A stretch of 64,000 nucleotides of DNA, taken from positions 310,001 through 374,000 of the forward strand of contig CAVSMM010000007.1 of assembly GCA_963729165.1 (NCBI GenBank), given 5' to 3'. This DNA is from JACCZX01 sp963729165 (GTDB lineage Bacteria > Pseudomonadota > Gammaproteobacteria > Burkholderiales > Burkholderiaceae_F). Shown in pieces: positions 48,570-57,744 of the stretch. A model generated the notes under the pieces. The model searched no databases and had not been told where the DNA came from. It saw nothing but the letters and a program-made list of their open reading frames with translations. Position numbers and translations under genes: made by a program. Positions within the stretch are counted from its first letter, which is position 1. Each line of letters begins with the position of its first letter.

Positions 48570-50264
48570 ATCGTCCCGGCGAGCCGGTGCCACTGAGCGG
48601 CGCGGATGCGCCGCGCACGAACAAGCCGCGCGCCGCGCGTCGGATCAGATCGATCCCTATGCGCTGATCGAGCGCGCCGAAAAACTGATCAACACCGAGC
48701 CGCACGATGCGGTCGTGTTCGCGCTGCGTGCTCAAAGCGTGGCGCGTGCCCGTACTGCAGAGACCTTGATGGCGCGAGCGCACTTCGTTGCCGGCTCCGC
48801 GCTGATGCAGGTCGGGCGACTGGTCAGGTGCGACACGGCAGCTATCACAGGCCGAGCAGGTCTACCGCGCGCAGGATGACATCGCGGCGCAGTGTCGAGT
48901 CAACATCCTGTTGTCCACTGCGTGTTGCGAGCTGGGTGAATATGGCGAGGCACTCGACGGTTTCGCCGAAGTACAAAAAGTCGCGCGGCAGCATCAGGAT
49001 CACGCCGGCGTCAGGCTCGCACTGGTGCATCAGTCGACGGTGCACATGATGCTCGGCGACTTCGACGCTGCGCGCGACTCGCTGAAATCCTCGCTCGAGT
49101 TGCCGTCGGGATCAACCGCCGACGAAGGCATGGTGGTGCTGCATCACGGTCTGGTCGATGCCAATGAAGGATTGCGCGCCGCGCTGGCAGGCGACGGCAA
49201 CGTTGTCATGCGCTGCATGGCCGACGCCGAAGACCATTTCGTGATCGCGCTCGAGCTTCTATCGGGCTCGAGCGATCGCTCGACCGCGATCGCCGCTCGC
49301 ACGCAGCAGGGCGCTGCACGCTGCTGGCTGGGCAAGTTCAGTGAGGGCCTGACGGATTTGAACGCGGCCGTGGCCGAAGCGGCTCACAGCGGATTCCGTT
49401 CGCGCGAGGTGCATGCACGTCTAGAGCTCGGCTATCACCTTGTAGGTGCCGGCCGCGAGCACGAAGGACTGGCCATCCTGGGTCCGGCGTTGATGCAGGC
49501 AGAGGAGTTGGGCGATCTGCGTCGGCCGGCGGATTCGCACGAGCGCCTGTCCGCGCTGTACGAGGCGCGCACCAATTTCCAGCTTGCGCTGTATCACCAC
49601 AAGCGTTATGTCGAAGTCAAGACTCGCCTGGACGGCCGACTGAGCACGCAGCGCGCGCGGCTGCACGAGGCGCGCGCCGAGCTGCAAAAACTGCGCACCC
49701 AAGCCGCAGCGCTGCACCAGAAGACGCGTGACCTCGAACAATCGCGCTCTCGCCTCGAGCGCCTGGCGCTGGAAGATGAGTTGACCGGCCTGGCCAACCG
49801 CCGATCGTTTACGAAGGAGTTGGAGAGCTGGTGCGCACGAGCACGCGCCGGCACGCTGCGATTCGGTCTGGTCGTTGCCGACATCGACGGCTTCAAACAA
49901 ATCAACGATCGACTGTCGCATCTGACCGGCGACGCGGTCCTGCGCCAGCTCGGTAACGTGATACGCGCCAACCTGCGCGATACCGATTTCGCGGCCCGGC
50001 TGGGCGGCGACGAGTTCGCGCTGCTGTTGGCCGATAGCGAGGGCGGTGCCGCGATGGCAGTGGTCGATCGATTGGTCGACGCGGTTCGCAATTCGCCGTG
50101 GTCCGAGTTTGACGCCGCTCTTCATGTGACGATGAGCATCGGTCTGTGTGAATCCTTCGGATTTCGGCGATTCGAGCGAGCTCGTTCGGCGCGCTGACGA
50201 GTCGTTATATGCCGCCAAGCACGCGGGCCGCGATCGGGTGCATCTTTGGAACGGAAGTGCTTAG
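48566..50264 (+). CDS. TPR-GGDEF diguanylate cyclase (frameshifted)
   Basis: This probable c-di-GMP synthase has an N-terminal helical repeat region (TPR-like, about 48650-49650), a coiled coil (about 49660-49760) and a GGDEF domain. 'DELTGLANRRSFTKELE' opens the domain, 'LVVADIDGFKQINDRLSHLTGD' carries the metal Asp, and 'ARLGGDEFALLL' is the active loop. The inhibitory I-site RxxD is present as RDTD five residues before GGDEF. Slips lie near 48640, 48830 and 50160; the last restores 'SSELVRRADESLYAAKHAGRDRVHLW', ending at 50264. It has no membrane segment, so it is probably cytoplasmic. Confidence 0.83.
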
Positions 50265-50874
50265 TCGCACGGCCGACCACCTATTCTGGATGGCGCGTTA
50301 CATCGAGCGTGCGGAAAACACCGCACGCATGCTCGATGTGAATTTGTCCACGTCACTGCTTCCACAGTCGGCTCAGGCATCGGAGAGCGGCTGGCGCGCG
50401 TTGCTGAGTATTTCCGAACTGACCGAAGAGTTCGATGAGCGCTATCCGGTCGTCTCGCCTCGCGATGTGCTGGATTTTATGGTGCGTGATGCAAGCAACT
50501 CGTCTTCGATTTGCGCGTGCCTGCAGGCGGCGCGTGAGAATGCACGTGCCGTGCGCGGCTCGCTGACGACCGAGGTTTGGGAAACGCACAACGACACCTG
50601 GCTCGACCTGCAACGCAAGCTTGCGGACGGAACGCCAGAGCGCGACCCGCAGTCGTTTTTCGAATGGGTCAAGTTCCGATCGCACTTGTCGCGCGGTGTG
50701 ACGATTGGCACGATGCTGAAGGACGAGGCCTTCTACTTTGTGCGGCTGGGCACCTTCCTTGAGCGCGCGGATAACACGGCGCGACTGATCGATGTGAAGT
50801 ACCACGGTCTGGGTGACGAGCGTGCGGAACTGCGCGGGACAGCCAGACCCGGAGACTCGCGCCAAAGGCCGTGA
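50257..50874 (+). CDS. alpha-E domain protein, 3' truncated
   Basis: This is an alpha-E family protein, the usual partner of CP-ATP-grasp genes. The GTG at 50257 gives 'MLSRTADHLFWMARYIERAENTARMLDVN', the family's standard opening, and overlaps the end of the GGDEF gene. Family sequence continues to 'LGTFLERADNTARLIDVKYH' and stops near 50818, although full members run to about 310 residues. The rest of the frame, 'ERAELRGTARPGDSRQRP', is unlike the family. About 110 residues are missing, because a different sequence begins there (see the junction). Confidence 0.82.
   Translation: MLSRTADHLFWMARYIERAENTARMLDVNLSTSLLPQSAQASESGWRALLSISELTEEFDERYPVVSPRDVLDFMVRDASNSSSICACLQAARENARAVRGSLTTEVWETHNDTWLDLQRKLADGTPERDPQSFFEWVKFRSHLSRGVTIGTMLKDEAFYFVRLGTFLERADNTARLIDVKYHGLGDERAELRGTARPGDSRQRP
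50819..50855. other. probable sequence junction (beta-like to alpha-like DNA)
   Basis: Alpha-E homology ends at about 50818, two thirds through the domain. Homology to an ABC-type substrate-binding protein begins at about 50856, also in mid-protein ('LAPKAVSIGVLVNPNAP'). The roughly 40 bases between belong clearly to neither. Two incomplete genes meeting head to tail, with a change of apparent source taxon, indicate a chimeric join or an insertion/deletion endpoint. Confidence 0.7.
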
Positions 50875-51373
50875 GCATTGGCGTGCTCGTCAATCCGAAC
50901 GCACCGGCGGTCAATGTCGAGCCGCAAGTCAGAGACCTCGAGCTCGCGGCTAAGGCACTCGGGCTGCGGCTGCGGGTCGTCCACGTCGGCAGCAGGCGGA
51001 GGCCAGCGCGGCGTTCGCCACGCTCGCCGGCGAGCGCGCCGACGCCGTATTCATCACTGCTGACGGGCTGTTCAACACCCAGCTACGTGATCCGTTTGTC
51101 GTCCTGGCCGCGCGCCACGGTTTGCCGGCTATGTCCGGCTACCGCGATTTCGTCACTGGCGGCGGATTGATCTGCTACACCAGCTCGGTCTTTGATGCCG
51201 GGCGCCAAGCCGGCGTCTACGCCGGCCGCATTCTCAAGGGTGCCCAGCCCGGCGACCTGCCGGTCACCCAGCCGACCAAGTTCGAGCTGGTGATCAATCT
51301 CAAGACCGCCAAGTCTCTCGGCCTCGAAGTGCCGGACAAGCTGCTCGCCATCGCCGACGAGGTGATCGAATGA
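50856..51373 (+). pseudogene. ABC-type substrate-binding protein, 5' truncated
   Basis: This is the C-terminal half of a PF04392-like (ABC_sub_bind) periplasmic binding protein. 'SIGVLVNPNAPAVNVEPQVRDLELAAKALG' (split across its first third) is the second lobe. A slip near 50995 leads to 'FITADGLFNTQLRDPFVVLAARHGLPAMSGYRDFVTGGGL' and the family ending 'GRILKGAQPGDLPVTQPTKFELVINLKTAKSLGLEVP'. The N-terminal lobe and signal peptide (about 150 residues) are missing at the junction. The stop overlaps the next, intact paralogue as ATGA. Confidence 0.82.
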
Positions 51374-52350
51374 GGCGCCGCGAGTTCATCACGCTGCTCG
51401 GCGGCGCGGTGGCATGGCCGCTCGCCGCACGCGCGCAGAGCGAACGCTTGCGGCGCATCGGCGTGCTGATGTCGTTGGCCAAGGATGATCCCGAGGACGT
51501 GCAGCGCCGCGCGTTGCTGCAGCAGGGACTCCAGCAGCTGGGATGGAGCGAAGGCCGCAACCTTCATATCGAGTATCGCTCGTTTGCCGGGGAGCCGGTC
51601 CGAGCGCAAGCGATGGCCAAGGAGCTCGTCGATCTCAAGCCGGATCTCATCATCGCCGCCTCCACGCCCGGCCTGGTGGCGGCCGGACGGGAGACCCGCA
51701 CCATCCCGATCGTGTTCGTAGCGGTGTCCGATCCGGTCGGCCAGGGCTTCGTCACGAGCCTGGCGCGGCCGGGCGGCAACGCCACCGGGTTCAGCCTTTT
51801 CGAATTCCCCGTGGTCGGCGAGGTGCTCGTGCTCAAGCAGATCGCGCCGAACGTCGTGCGGGTCGCACTTCTGTTCAATCCCGACACGCTGTCCGACAGC
51901 CCGTTCCTGCGCTCGCTCGATGCGATCGGTCCGTCGCTCGGCGGGCAGCTGATCAAGACGCCGGTCCGCAACGCCACCGAGATCGAAGCCGCGATCGCCG
52001 CGACGGCGCGCGAGCCCGGCGGCGGTTTGATGTTTCTGCCCGACCCCTTCGCCGTTGTTCATCGTGACCTGATCGTCGGCTTGGCGGCGCGCCACCGTCT
52101 GCCCGCGGCCTATCCCTTGCGCATTTTCGCTACCGCCGGCGGCCTGATGTCCTACGGCGTCGACACGGTCGATCTCGTGCGCCGCGCGGTACCCTATGTG
52201 GATCGCATTCTCAAAGGCGCCAAGCCCGGCGAGCTTCCGGTGCAGCAGCCGACCAAGTTCGAGTTGGTCATCAACCTCAAGACGGCCAGGGCGCTCGGCT
52301 TGGAAGTCTCGCCGAAGCTGCTCGCCCTCGCCGACGAGGTGATCAAATAG
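51370..52350 (+). CDS. ABC-type substrate-binding protein
   Basis: This is an intact 326-residue PF04392-like binding protein. The N-terminus 'MRRREFITLLGGAVAWPLAARAQ' is a twin-arginine-like signal peptide typical of the greatly expanded Bradyrhizobium family. Two lobes follow ('RIGVLMSLAKDDPEDVQRRALLQQGL', 'VALLFNPDTLSDSPFLRSLD'), ending 'PTKFELVINLKTARALGLEV'. The ligand is unknown. No permease or ATPase gene is nearby. It is a tandem paralogue of the truncated copy before it. Confidence 0.9.
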   Translation: MRRREFITLLGGAVAWPLAARAQSERLRRIGVLMSLAKDDPEDVQRRALLQQGLQQLGWSEGRNLHIEYRSFAGEPVRAQAMAKELVDLKPDLIIAASTPGLVAAGRETRTIPIVFVAVSDPVGQGFVTSLARPGGNATGFSLFEFPVVGEVLVLKQIAPNVVRVALLFNPDTLSDSPFLRSLDAIGPSLGGQLIKTPVRNATEIEAAIAATAREPGGGLMFLPDPFAVVHRDLIVGLAARHRLPAAYPLRIFATAGGLMSYGVDTVDLVRRAVPYVDRILKGAKPGELPVQQPTKFELVINLKTARALGLEVSPKLLALADEVIK

Positions 52351-52418
52351 AGACGGCTTTGCTGCCTGCGCGGCAGTAGAACTATCGCGTTTGCGCGAGC
52401 AGAACCGGCTGATAAGAC

Positions 52419-53621
52419 GTGACAGGGATTCATTTGACGAGTAAGGATGGCATAGCGCCCGTTGCAGGTGTCCCCGACCCTGCGCTGCTAGTAGTCGATG
52501 ACAACGAAGACAATCGTTATACGCTCTCCTTGCAGCTTAATGTCCAGGGCTATCACAATATAGCCATTGCAACTAATGGGCACGAAGCACTGAGCGTTTT
52601 GCACTCGAAGCCCTTTGACCTCGTGCTTTTAGACATCATGATGCCGGAGCTGAACGGATACGAAGTGCTGGAGCGCATGCGATCCAGTCCGGAGTTGCGC
52701 AATATTCCAGTCATAATGATCTCGGCGATCGGCGAGCTTGACAGCGTTGTTCGCTGCATCGAGCTTGGCGCCGAGGACTACCTGCCGAAGCCATTCGAGC
52801 CCACTCTTCTCCGAGCGCGCGTCTATGCAAGCTTAGAACGCAAACGGCTACATGATCAGGTGGTGGCGCAAGCGGCTGAGCTTGCCTCGCAAGCCGCTGA
52901 GCTTGCCACTTGGAACAAAACTCTGGAACAGCGAGTGGCCGATCAACTCGGCGAAATCGAGCGTATGGGAAAGCTGCGGCGCTTCCTTTCTCCACAAGTC
53001 GCTGATCTGATTGTTGCGTCGGGGATGGAGAAGCAACTCCAAAGTCACCGACGCGAGATTACTGCGCTCTTTTGTGACTTGCGAGGCTTTACAAGTTTTT
53101 CCGAAACCTCTGACCCTGAAGACGTGATGATGCTGTTGCGAGACTATCATGCGGCTATTGGGCAAATCATCATAAAATACGGTGCAACGCTCGAGCATTT
53201 CGCTGGTGACGGCTTAATGTTGATCTTCAATGATCCCCTTCCAATAGATAAGCCTGAGCTTCAAGCCGTGCGCATGGCGCTGGAAATGCGTGACGCTATC
53301 GGAACGTTAACCGAAAAGTGGCGACGGCTAGGGCACGACATTGGCTTTGGCATCGGTATTTCGAATGGCTTTGCTACGCTCGGGACCATAGGCTTCGAGG
53401 GACGCTTCGACTATGCCGCTGTTGGAACAGTGTCGAATATTGCGTCCCGGCTTTGTGACGAGGCCAAGCCGGGTCAAATCCTGATTAGCCCGCGTGTCTT
53501 GATGGCAGTCGAAGACACCATGAAGGTCGAGCCGGTGGGCGAGCTGACGCTCAAGGGCATCCGACGCCCAATGACCGCTTACAATGTGGTCGCGGCCTCA
53601 GCTCCAACTCGAACTGAATGA
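52419..53621 (+). CDS. response regulator with adenylate/guanylate cyclase domain
   Basis: This 400-residue signalling protein starts at a GTG (52419). An N-terminal receiver domain (about 22-140) has the acidic pair D27/D28, phospho-acceptor D72 ('LVLLDIMMPELNG') and the conserved Lys in 'DYLPKPFEP'. A coiled coil (about 143-180, with a repeated 'AAELASQAAELAT') connects it to a class III nucleotide cyclase domain with metal Asp in 'ALFCDLRGFTSFSE' and 'HFAGDGLMLIFND'. Cyclisation of ATP or GTP would be controlled by phosphorylation. No partner kinase is in the window. The gene is intact and less GC-rich than those before it. Confidence 0.9.
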   Translation: MTGIHLTSKDGIAPVAGVPDPALLVVDDNEDNRYTLSLQLNVQGYHNIAIATNGHEALSVLHSKPFDLVLLDIMMPELNGYEVLERMRSSPELRNIPVIMISAIGELDSVVRCIELGAEDYLPKPFEPTLLRARVYASLERKRLHDQVVAQAAELASQAAELATWNKTLEQRVADQLGEIERMGKLRRFLSPQVADLIVASGMEKQLQSHRREITALFCDLRGFTSFSETSDPEDVMMLLRDYHAAIGQIIIKYGATLEHFAGDGLMLIFNDPLPIDKPELQAVRMALEMRDAIGTLTEKWRRLGHDIGFGIGISNGFATLGTIGFEGRFDYAAVGTVSNIASRLCDEAKPGQILISPRVLMAVEDTMKVEPVGELTLKGIRRPMTAYNVVAASAPTRTE

Positions 53622-54338
53622 CAAGTATGATCCTCGACCCGGTCCCGCGTTCCCTCGATCAATCTAGCGTACCACAATCAAGCGATGGTGTCTGGACACG
53701 TACACTGCCCGATGTCCGTTCATGGCACCATCGCGACATTTCGCGGCGACGCAACAATTCGGTCGCTTTCGGAGTGAAGCGGACATTCAGCGAGCCGCGC
53801 TTACAAACCCGAATTTATGAGTACGCGCCCTAAACCACCGGGGCATCATCGGTAGCGTCGCCGGCATTTTGTTAGGTGTCGTCGCTCCCCTGCGTCTCTT
53901 TGCGGTGGCGGCTTTTATCGCTTTAGGCGCAAGATGGCGGACCTAATGACGCCGCCCTCTTGAGCGGACGACTTGTCCGCTTGAGCGCCTTGCAACGCTT
54001 GAGTTTTCTGGCGTCGCGCGTTGCCTACCACCGCGCCGACCCACATCGAGTTTCCGGCAATGGTGCCGGGAAGCAAGCGGCTTCCGGGATGCCGCTCAAC
54101 TGTCGTTATCGGGGGTAAAGCGGAAATCTGTTGCTCACTTTGAGACTTACCGGGTTTGACCCGTATGAGACATGCGGCGACTATCCGCCGCGCTCGCAAT
54201 GGTGCACGCCGTGTGCCTATGCGCCACCGGCTTTCACGTAGCTGAGCCAACGATCCCGCGTAGCGCCCGCGTGCTGCCGATATTTTCGACCGTGGTGCCG
54301 GCCCGTTTCCGGGAGCTCCGAAATCCCTCAGTCGCCGT
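53622..54338. other. gene-poor spacer with degenerate remnants
   Basis: I see no convincing gene in these 717 bases. Two words resemble the short 'GTCCGC...TTCGG AGTGAAGCGGACAT' type repeats common in rhizobial intergenic DNA (about 53710-53790). A frame at 53842-53946 encodes a hydrophobic peptide ('GIIGSVAGILLGVVAPLRLF') without a start codon, probably a decayed small membrane protein. Confidence 0.4.
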
Positions 54339-54782
54339 TCAGGGCTTGGCGCCCTTGAACGTGATGAGGACATACCCGGACCCACTCCTTGCCTCGAACG
54401 CGGTGGGCCGACGCTCGTCCAGGTTTGGTGCGTTGTCGCAGGTCGTCAGCGTGTCGCCGTCCAGGCCATAAATCCCCTTCCACGCCTTGCCCTTTAGGAC
54501 CCCTTCCGTATGCTCGAAGTCAATGGCCGCCGGCTTCGCGCTCGGGTCCACACGGACGGTTCCCGCGTAGAGGGGCTTGCCGTCCTTGGACTGGATCTGG
54601 AAGCGGTTGCCGGTAAAGGAGAGCCGATGTCCGACAACGTCATCGGCTGCTTTGCCGTCGCGTTCCGCCTTTGTTGCAATCCAGGTCCCTTGCAGTTGCT
54701 TTTGGGCTTGCTCGGCCGGCTGCGCGAGAACAAGCCCGGTCCCGAGAATCAACCAGCACATCGTCGAGATCAGCCGGTGCAT
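54339..54782 (-). CDS. TIGR03067-like secreted protein
   Basis: This 147-residue protein has a signal peptide ('MHRLISTMCWLILGTGLVLAQ') followed by a small beta-rich domain: 'LQGTWIATKAERDGKAADDV' opens it, 'RFQIQSKDGKPLYAGTVRVDPSAKPAAIDF' lies in the middle and 'IYGLDGDTLTTCDN' near the end. This pattern fits TIGR03067, a domain best known from planctomycetes and of unknown, possibly lipocalin-like, ligand-binding function. The frame is intact and single-gene. Neighbours give no clue to its role. Confidence 0.75.
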   Translation of the reverse strand: MHRLISTMCWLILGTGLVLAQPAEQAQKQLQGTWIATKAERDGKAADDVVGHRLSFTGNRFQIQSKDGKPLYAGTVRVDPSAKPAAIDFEHTEGVLKGKAWKGIYGLDGDTLTTCDNAPNLDERRPTAFEARSGSGYVLITFKGAKP

Positions 54783-55282
54783 AACAGTTCTCCTGTAATG
54801 AGGGGGGCGCTATCTCGCCCGACTTGCGAGCCACGTAGCCGAAACGAGACCACCGCCGCTTACGCAGTGGTGCCGGAGTAACGGAGCACGCCACAAGGGT
54901 AGCTCTTTTTCCGAAGGGCTTCCAGGATACGGAGACGCCAGCAGTGGGCGATGCCGAGGTCATGCTGCAGCTGGGGAGGACAGGTATGTTCATTAATAGC
55001 ACTGCGTCCCTCAGAACGGACGTTGAGTTTTTCTGCTTATACCGATACTGTCGAAAAACGATTTTGCTGATCCGAGCGCGCAAGATTGATTCAAGATCAG
55101 GCGCCAGTGCGCAACGTTGATTAAAAAATCCATTCACCCTCGTTATTGTTGCGTATTCTTATTCTACAGCTTGTACGCGGCGACTTTTTCGACAGCATCG
55201 ACCCATAGCTCGTTGTTCCGTGCTTTATCAATCTCGACGTAGGCTTCCCCAGTGCCCGACTTCAGACGGAGGGCTCCGCACC
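54783..55282. other. non-coding spacer
   Basis: These 500 bases separate two divergent genes. Base composition is lower in GC around 54980-55200. I see no credible gene, RNA or repeat; promoters for both neighbours should lie here but none stands out. Confidence 0.35.
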
Positions 55283-56833
55283 ATGGTGGTCACCCACAGG
55301 CACATCCTCCTGCTCGCTCTTCTACTTGCTTCACCCACTGTGGCGCGAGCCGCACAGACCGGCCAAGGAACTGCAACTGTGCCCCGCTTCGAACCGGCGT
55401 CGTGCCCGAAACTGCCGGGGGCCGAAGAGCTGGCCAAAGCGAGCTGCGGCTATCTTGTCGTGCCGGAAAATCGCAACCGGCCGACGGGTCGCACCATCAA
55501 GCTGATGGTTGCGAAATACCCTGCGCGCTCAACGGAGAAGCGGGCTGATCCCGTTGTCTATCTAGCCGGCGGGCCGGGCGACATTGCCCCATTGGAGATC
55601 AACGGGCTTATCGCTGCCGACTTCATCCGCGACCGGGACATCGTCGTGATGAGCCAGCGCGGCACCATGTTCTCGGAGCCGGCGCTTACTTGTGCGTCCA
55701 TCGACGACTTCGCCAGGGAACTTCTCGGCCTCCGCTTCTACTCCGAGGCGACGAAGCGCGCGCATTTGGCCGCGACGGAGGCCTGTCACCGCGACCTCGC
55801 CGCCACCGGCGCCGATCTCAGCGCCTACAACTCGACAGAAAGCGCCGCCGATTTCGCCGACCTCCGCAAGGCGCTCGGCTATGAAACGTGGAACGTCTAC
55901 GGGACGTCCTATGGCTCCTATCTTGCGCAGACGCTCATGCGCGACCACCCAGAGGGCATCCGCAGCGTCGTCCTCGATTCGGTCTTGCCCACGACCTACA
56001 ACGTCGCCGCAAACTGGCTAAACGCGCGCGACGGCTTCGACAACATCTTCCAGGCCTGTGCAGCGGAAGCGGCCTGCAACGCGGCCCATCCCCGTCTCAA
56101 GGAAACCTTCACCGGACTGGTCAACAAGCTCGAGGCGGAGCCCCTGACGACAACCGTCAGCGACCCGGCCACCGGAAAAGACCTCAAGGTCGTGCTCGAC
56201 GGCGGGGCGCTGATCGACTGGCTGCGCAACCAGAACTATACTGTGCCGACGCTCCAAGCCGCGCCGAATCGGATCGATGGGCTCGCTGCCGACCGCCCCG
56301 ATGCCATCGAGGCGATCGCCCTGGATCGGGCAAGCCGGGCGCCCCCACCCGGTCCGGATGTCCCTGCTCTCGGCTACGGCCTCGCCCTTGGCGTCAGCTG
56401 TCGCGAAAGCTATCCGTTCGCGACGCCGGAGGATCTCGCCGCGGCCGGGCGGGAAGCGTTTCCGGACTATCCGCTCTTGGTGACACGCGAGGGTATAGGC
56501 GGCTGGGCGTATTTCAACGAAGACTGCCGCGAGGTCTGGAAGGTCCCCGCCGCCCCGGAGGCCATGCACCAGCCCGTCGCGAGCAGTCTCCCGACGCTTC
56601 TCATTTCCGGGAGCTTCGATACGTTGACGTCGCTTGCCGGTGCGAAGGCCGCGGCGGCGCAGCTGTCCAACGCAACCATCATCAGCATCCCGGGCATCGG
56701 GCACGCCGTCTCCCCCTGGTCACCCTGCGCCCAGGCCGTGATCGTATCGTTCCTCACCGATCCCGCCGCCCCCGACGCATCCTGCGTCGGCGCGCTGAAA
56801 CCGCCTAGCTTCACCTCAGTGGCTTCGCCGTGA
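55283..56833 (+). CDS. secreted alpha/beta hydrolase, TAP-like peptidase
   Basis: This 516-residue exported hydrolase has a signal peptide ('HRHILLLALLLASPTVARA'). The N-terminal fold has 'GYLVVPENRNRP', 'VVYLAGGPGD' and 'DIVVMSQRGTMFSEPALTC', with the nucleophile S209 in 'GTSYGSYLAQT'. The C-terminal TAP-like domain has the Asp in 'TLLISGSFDTLTS' and the catalytic His in 'IPGIGHAVSP'. It resembles tripeptidyl-aminopeptidase/SlpD-type enzymes of the S33 family. The ATG at 55283 follows GGAGGG; the frame reaches back to 55220 without family sequence. Several Cys (for example in 'CAAEAACNAAHP') fit a periplasmic protein. Confidence 0.88.
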   Translation: MVVTHRHILLLALLLASPTVARAAQTGQGTATVPRFEPASCPKLPGAEELAKASCGYLVVPENRNRPTGRTIKLMVAKYPARSTEKRADPVVYLAGGPGDIAPLEINGLIAADFIRDRDIVVMSQRGTMFSEPALTCASIDDFARELLGLRFYSEATKRAHLAATEACHRDLAATGADLSAYNSTESAADFADLRKALGYETWNVYGTSYGSYLAQTLMRDHPEGIRSVVLDSVLPTTYNVAANWLNARDGFDNIFQACAAEAACNAAHPRLKETFTGLVNKLEAEPLTTTVSDPATGKDLKVVLDGGALIDWLRNQNYTVPTLQAAPNRIDGLAADRPDAIEAIALDRASRAPPPGPDVPALGYGLALGVSCRESYPFATPEDLAAAGREAFPDYPLLVTREGIGGWAYFNEDCREVWKVPAAPEAMHQPVASSLPTLLISGSFDTLTSLAGAKAAAAQLSNATIISIPGIGHAVSPWSPCAQAVIVSFLTDPAAPDASCVGALKPPSFTSVASP

Positions 56834-57159
56834 CCGTTGCGCTACGCGGCTCGCGCGCCGAGGAACTGTGACTTGAAGTTTCAACCCAAGCCCATGGACC
56901 GACGAGTGGTGGCTAGGTCAATAAGCACAAGCGGGCATATGAAGCGCACCCACCAGGCTGGCACAAGATCAGCCGAAATCATCCCAGGGTGAAATGCCGG
57001 TCAGGAGCGTGCTCTCCCTCGCTTACCGAAAGCTGTTCGAGGACCGGTGAGGGCGGAGTACTCGCGAAGACCGGGTTGGGCGGCTTGCCGCCACATCAGG
57101 TGTTCCCACAGCGGCCGCCGATGGGCCGGACGAGAATTGGCACCAGAGGGAGTCGGATC
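56834..57159. other. non-coding spacer
   Basis: This 326-base stretch between the hydrolase and the HEPN-like gene has no supported gene. A structured GC-rich block at about 56990-57130 has the look of a folded RNA or an element end, but I cannot name it. Confidence 0.35.
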
Positions 57160-57744
57160 ATGTTTGTCGTGAGCAGTAAATTTATCGGCAGTTTCAGACT
57201 AGTAGAGAACATCAATTATAACCTTTCTGGGCTCGCGCTGCTGTATCGCTATTACGAAGGAGAGGATGAAGACGGTAAGCGTTTTCTACGCAAGCCTATC
57301 ATCGTCCTGCTGGTGTCAATCATCGAGGCAGTACTGCACGATTATCACACGCGCATTCGCACGTTCACACGAGAGGGAGTAGCAAATCTTACTCAATCGG
57401 TTGTGGACTACATCAGTGCGAAGCGACTCGACGAGCTTGAGAAATACGTCGCAAGTGCGCGAAAGCATAATCTGTTCGGAACAGACCCAGAATTTTACGA
57501 GATATTGGATGAGTTACGACGCCTTCGGAACAGGGTACATATCCAAAACACGAAAGAAGACTTTGAGCCCAGTGATCGCCACGCATTCACTGAAAGAAGA
57601 AAGACCGCCGCAGAAGTGGCTCTCGAAAAGACCTTGAAGATAATGGCGGCCAAGTATCCCAGGGCGAACCACCCCCACAATGCGGCTGACTTCAATTTAC
57701 CATGGAGCGAGTATTACCGGTACGGGGTAACAACCGAACCGTGA
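57160..57744 (+). CDS. uncharacterised helical protein, possibly HEPN-like
   Basis: I do not recognise a family with certainty. The 194-residue protein starts at ATG 57160 behind AGAGGGAG. It is predicted mostly helical, charged and cytoplasmic, and has a conserved-looking 'LRRLRNRVHIQNTKEDFEPS' (about 122-141) that fits the Rx4-6H pattern of HEPN RNases, together with an early 'IIVLLVSIIEAVLHDYHTR' helix. Codon use and base composition are more AT-rich than the neighbours, which suggests horizontal gain. HEPN proteins often act in toxin or defence systems, but no antitoxin partner is visible. Confidence 0.6.
   Translation: MFVVSSKFIGSFRLVENINYNLSGLALLYRYYEGEDEDGKRFLRKPIIVLLVSIIEAVLHDYHTRIRTFTREGVANLTQSVVDYISAKRLDELEKYVASARKHNLFGTDPEFYEILDELRRLRNRVHIQNTKEDFEPSDRHAFTERRKTAAEVALEKTLKIMAAKYPRANHPHNAADFNLPWSEYYRYGVTTEP

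Noticed and set aside
56990..57130. Group II intron fragment
   Set aside because: The block is GC-rich and looks structured, but I could not find a domain V-like hairpin or reverse transcriptase sequence.
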